A DNA stretch of 5,379 bases. It comes from Prevotellaceae bacterium. GTDB lineage: Bacteria > Bacteroidota > Bacteroidia > Bacteroidales > UBA932. Both the position numbers and the translations under genes were made by a program. The notes below the pieces were generated by a model that had not been told where the DNA came from, searched no databases, and worked only from the letters and a program-made list of their open reading frames with translations. The stretch lies in contig JAIRXY010000189.1 of assembly GCA_031268055.1 (NCBI GenBank), positions 1-5,379 of the forward strand, in the 5' to 3' direction. Of this stretch, positions 5,087 to 5,379 are shown piece after piece. How positions within the stretch are numbered: the first letter of the stretch is position 1; each line of letters begins with the position of its first letter.

Positions 5087-5379
5087 ATGCGAAATCTTTC
5101 ACCTGTTGTAAAAAATCTGATTATCATCAACGCCGTGCTGCTGCTGCTCACAACGCTGCTGGAGCGCGCAGGCTTTGACTTGGTGCGCTACTTGGGCTTG
5201 TACTACCCCGGCTCCCAATTTTTCATGCCGCACCAGCTGGTTACGCACATGTTCATGCACGGCGGGCTGATGCACCTGTTCTTCAACATGTATGCGCTGT
5301 GGATATTTGGCAGCGCGCTCGAGCAGGTATGGGGCGGCAAGCGATTTTTGTTTTACTACTTTGTAACGGGGGTAGGCGC
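5087..5379 (+). CDS. Rhomboid family intramembrane serine protease (N-terminal part, cut by window end)
   Basis: The ATG at 5087 opens a frame that runs 97 codons to the window edge without a stop. The product is an inner-membrane protein. A first membrane segment (about 10-25, LIIINAVLLLLTTLL) is followed by a loop and by HQLVTHMFMHGGLMHLFFNMYALWIFG (49-75). This carries the rhomboid TM2 pattern with H54, H58, H63 and N67; a further membrane segment begins at about 87. The catalytic serine (GxSG) and histidine lie downstream and cannot be checked, so an inactive homologue is possible. The start sits 31 bases after the mutL stop behind an A/G-rich AAAAGCGAAGCG (5073-5084), and no promoter or terminator lies between, so co-transcription with mutL is likely. 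From memory, mutL followed by rhomboid genes is a recurrent order in Bacteroidota. Confidence 0.9.
   Translation, partial: MRNLSPVVKNLIIINAVLLLLTTLLERAGFDLVRYLGLYYPGSQFFMPHQLVTHMFMHGGLMHLFFNMYALWIFGSALEQVWGGKRFLFYYFVTGVG

Overview
The window looks like a chromosomal segment of a Bacteroidota bacterium, probably near the order Bacteroidales; this is inferred from gene families and promoter style, not from a marker gene. Supporting points are a secreted TlpA-type thioredoxin protein of the Bacteroidota kind, two matches to the Bacteroidota -7 promoter consensus TAnnTTTG in front of genes, A-rich leaders without clear Shine-Dalgarno sites, and a mutL-rhomboid gene pair. All five genes lie on the + strand, and the last one runs off the end.

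Layout: 1-309 is AT-rich and non-coding. It holds two perfect palindromes and a good promoter for the first gene. 310-1764 encodes an exported thioredoxin-fold protein with a CGHC active site. 1847-2338 encodes a NimA-like FMN-binding flavoprotein of the pyridoxamine-phosphate-oxidase fold. 2411-2761 encodes a small DUF4180 protein of unknown function that is visibly more AT-rich than its neighbours. 2762-3192 is a 431-base gap full of structure: an AT-rich hairpin, a 15-base direct repeat with an inverted near-copy, a 9-bp hairpin, a very strong hairpin with an 18-bp perfect stem, and a palindrome-framed promoter-like site before mutL. 3193-5055 is a full-length mutL. 5087-5379 is the start of a rhomboid intramembrane protease gene that continues beyond the window.

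How the genes relate: the first gene has its own promoter and handles extracytoplasmic thiol redox or folding. The NimA-like and DUF4180 genes look like small accessory genes between it and mutL. mutL and the rhomboid gene are 31 bases apart and are probably co-transcribed, although their roles (mismatch repair and membrane proteolysis) have no obvious link.

I found no convincing new multi-gene system. The most unusual content is the structured gap at 2762-3192, the tandem palindromes over the first promoter, and the altered endonuclease motifs in the C-terminal domain of MutL.
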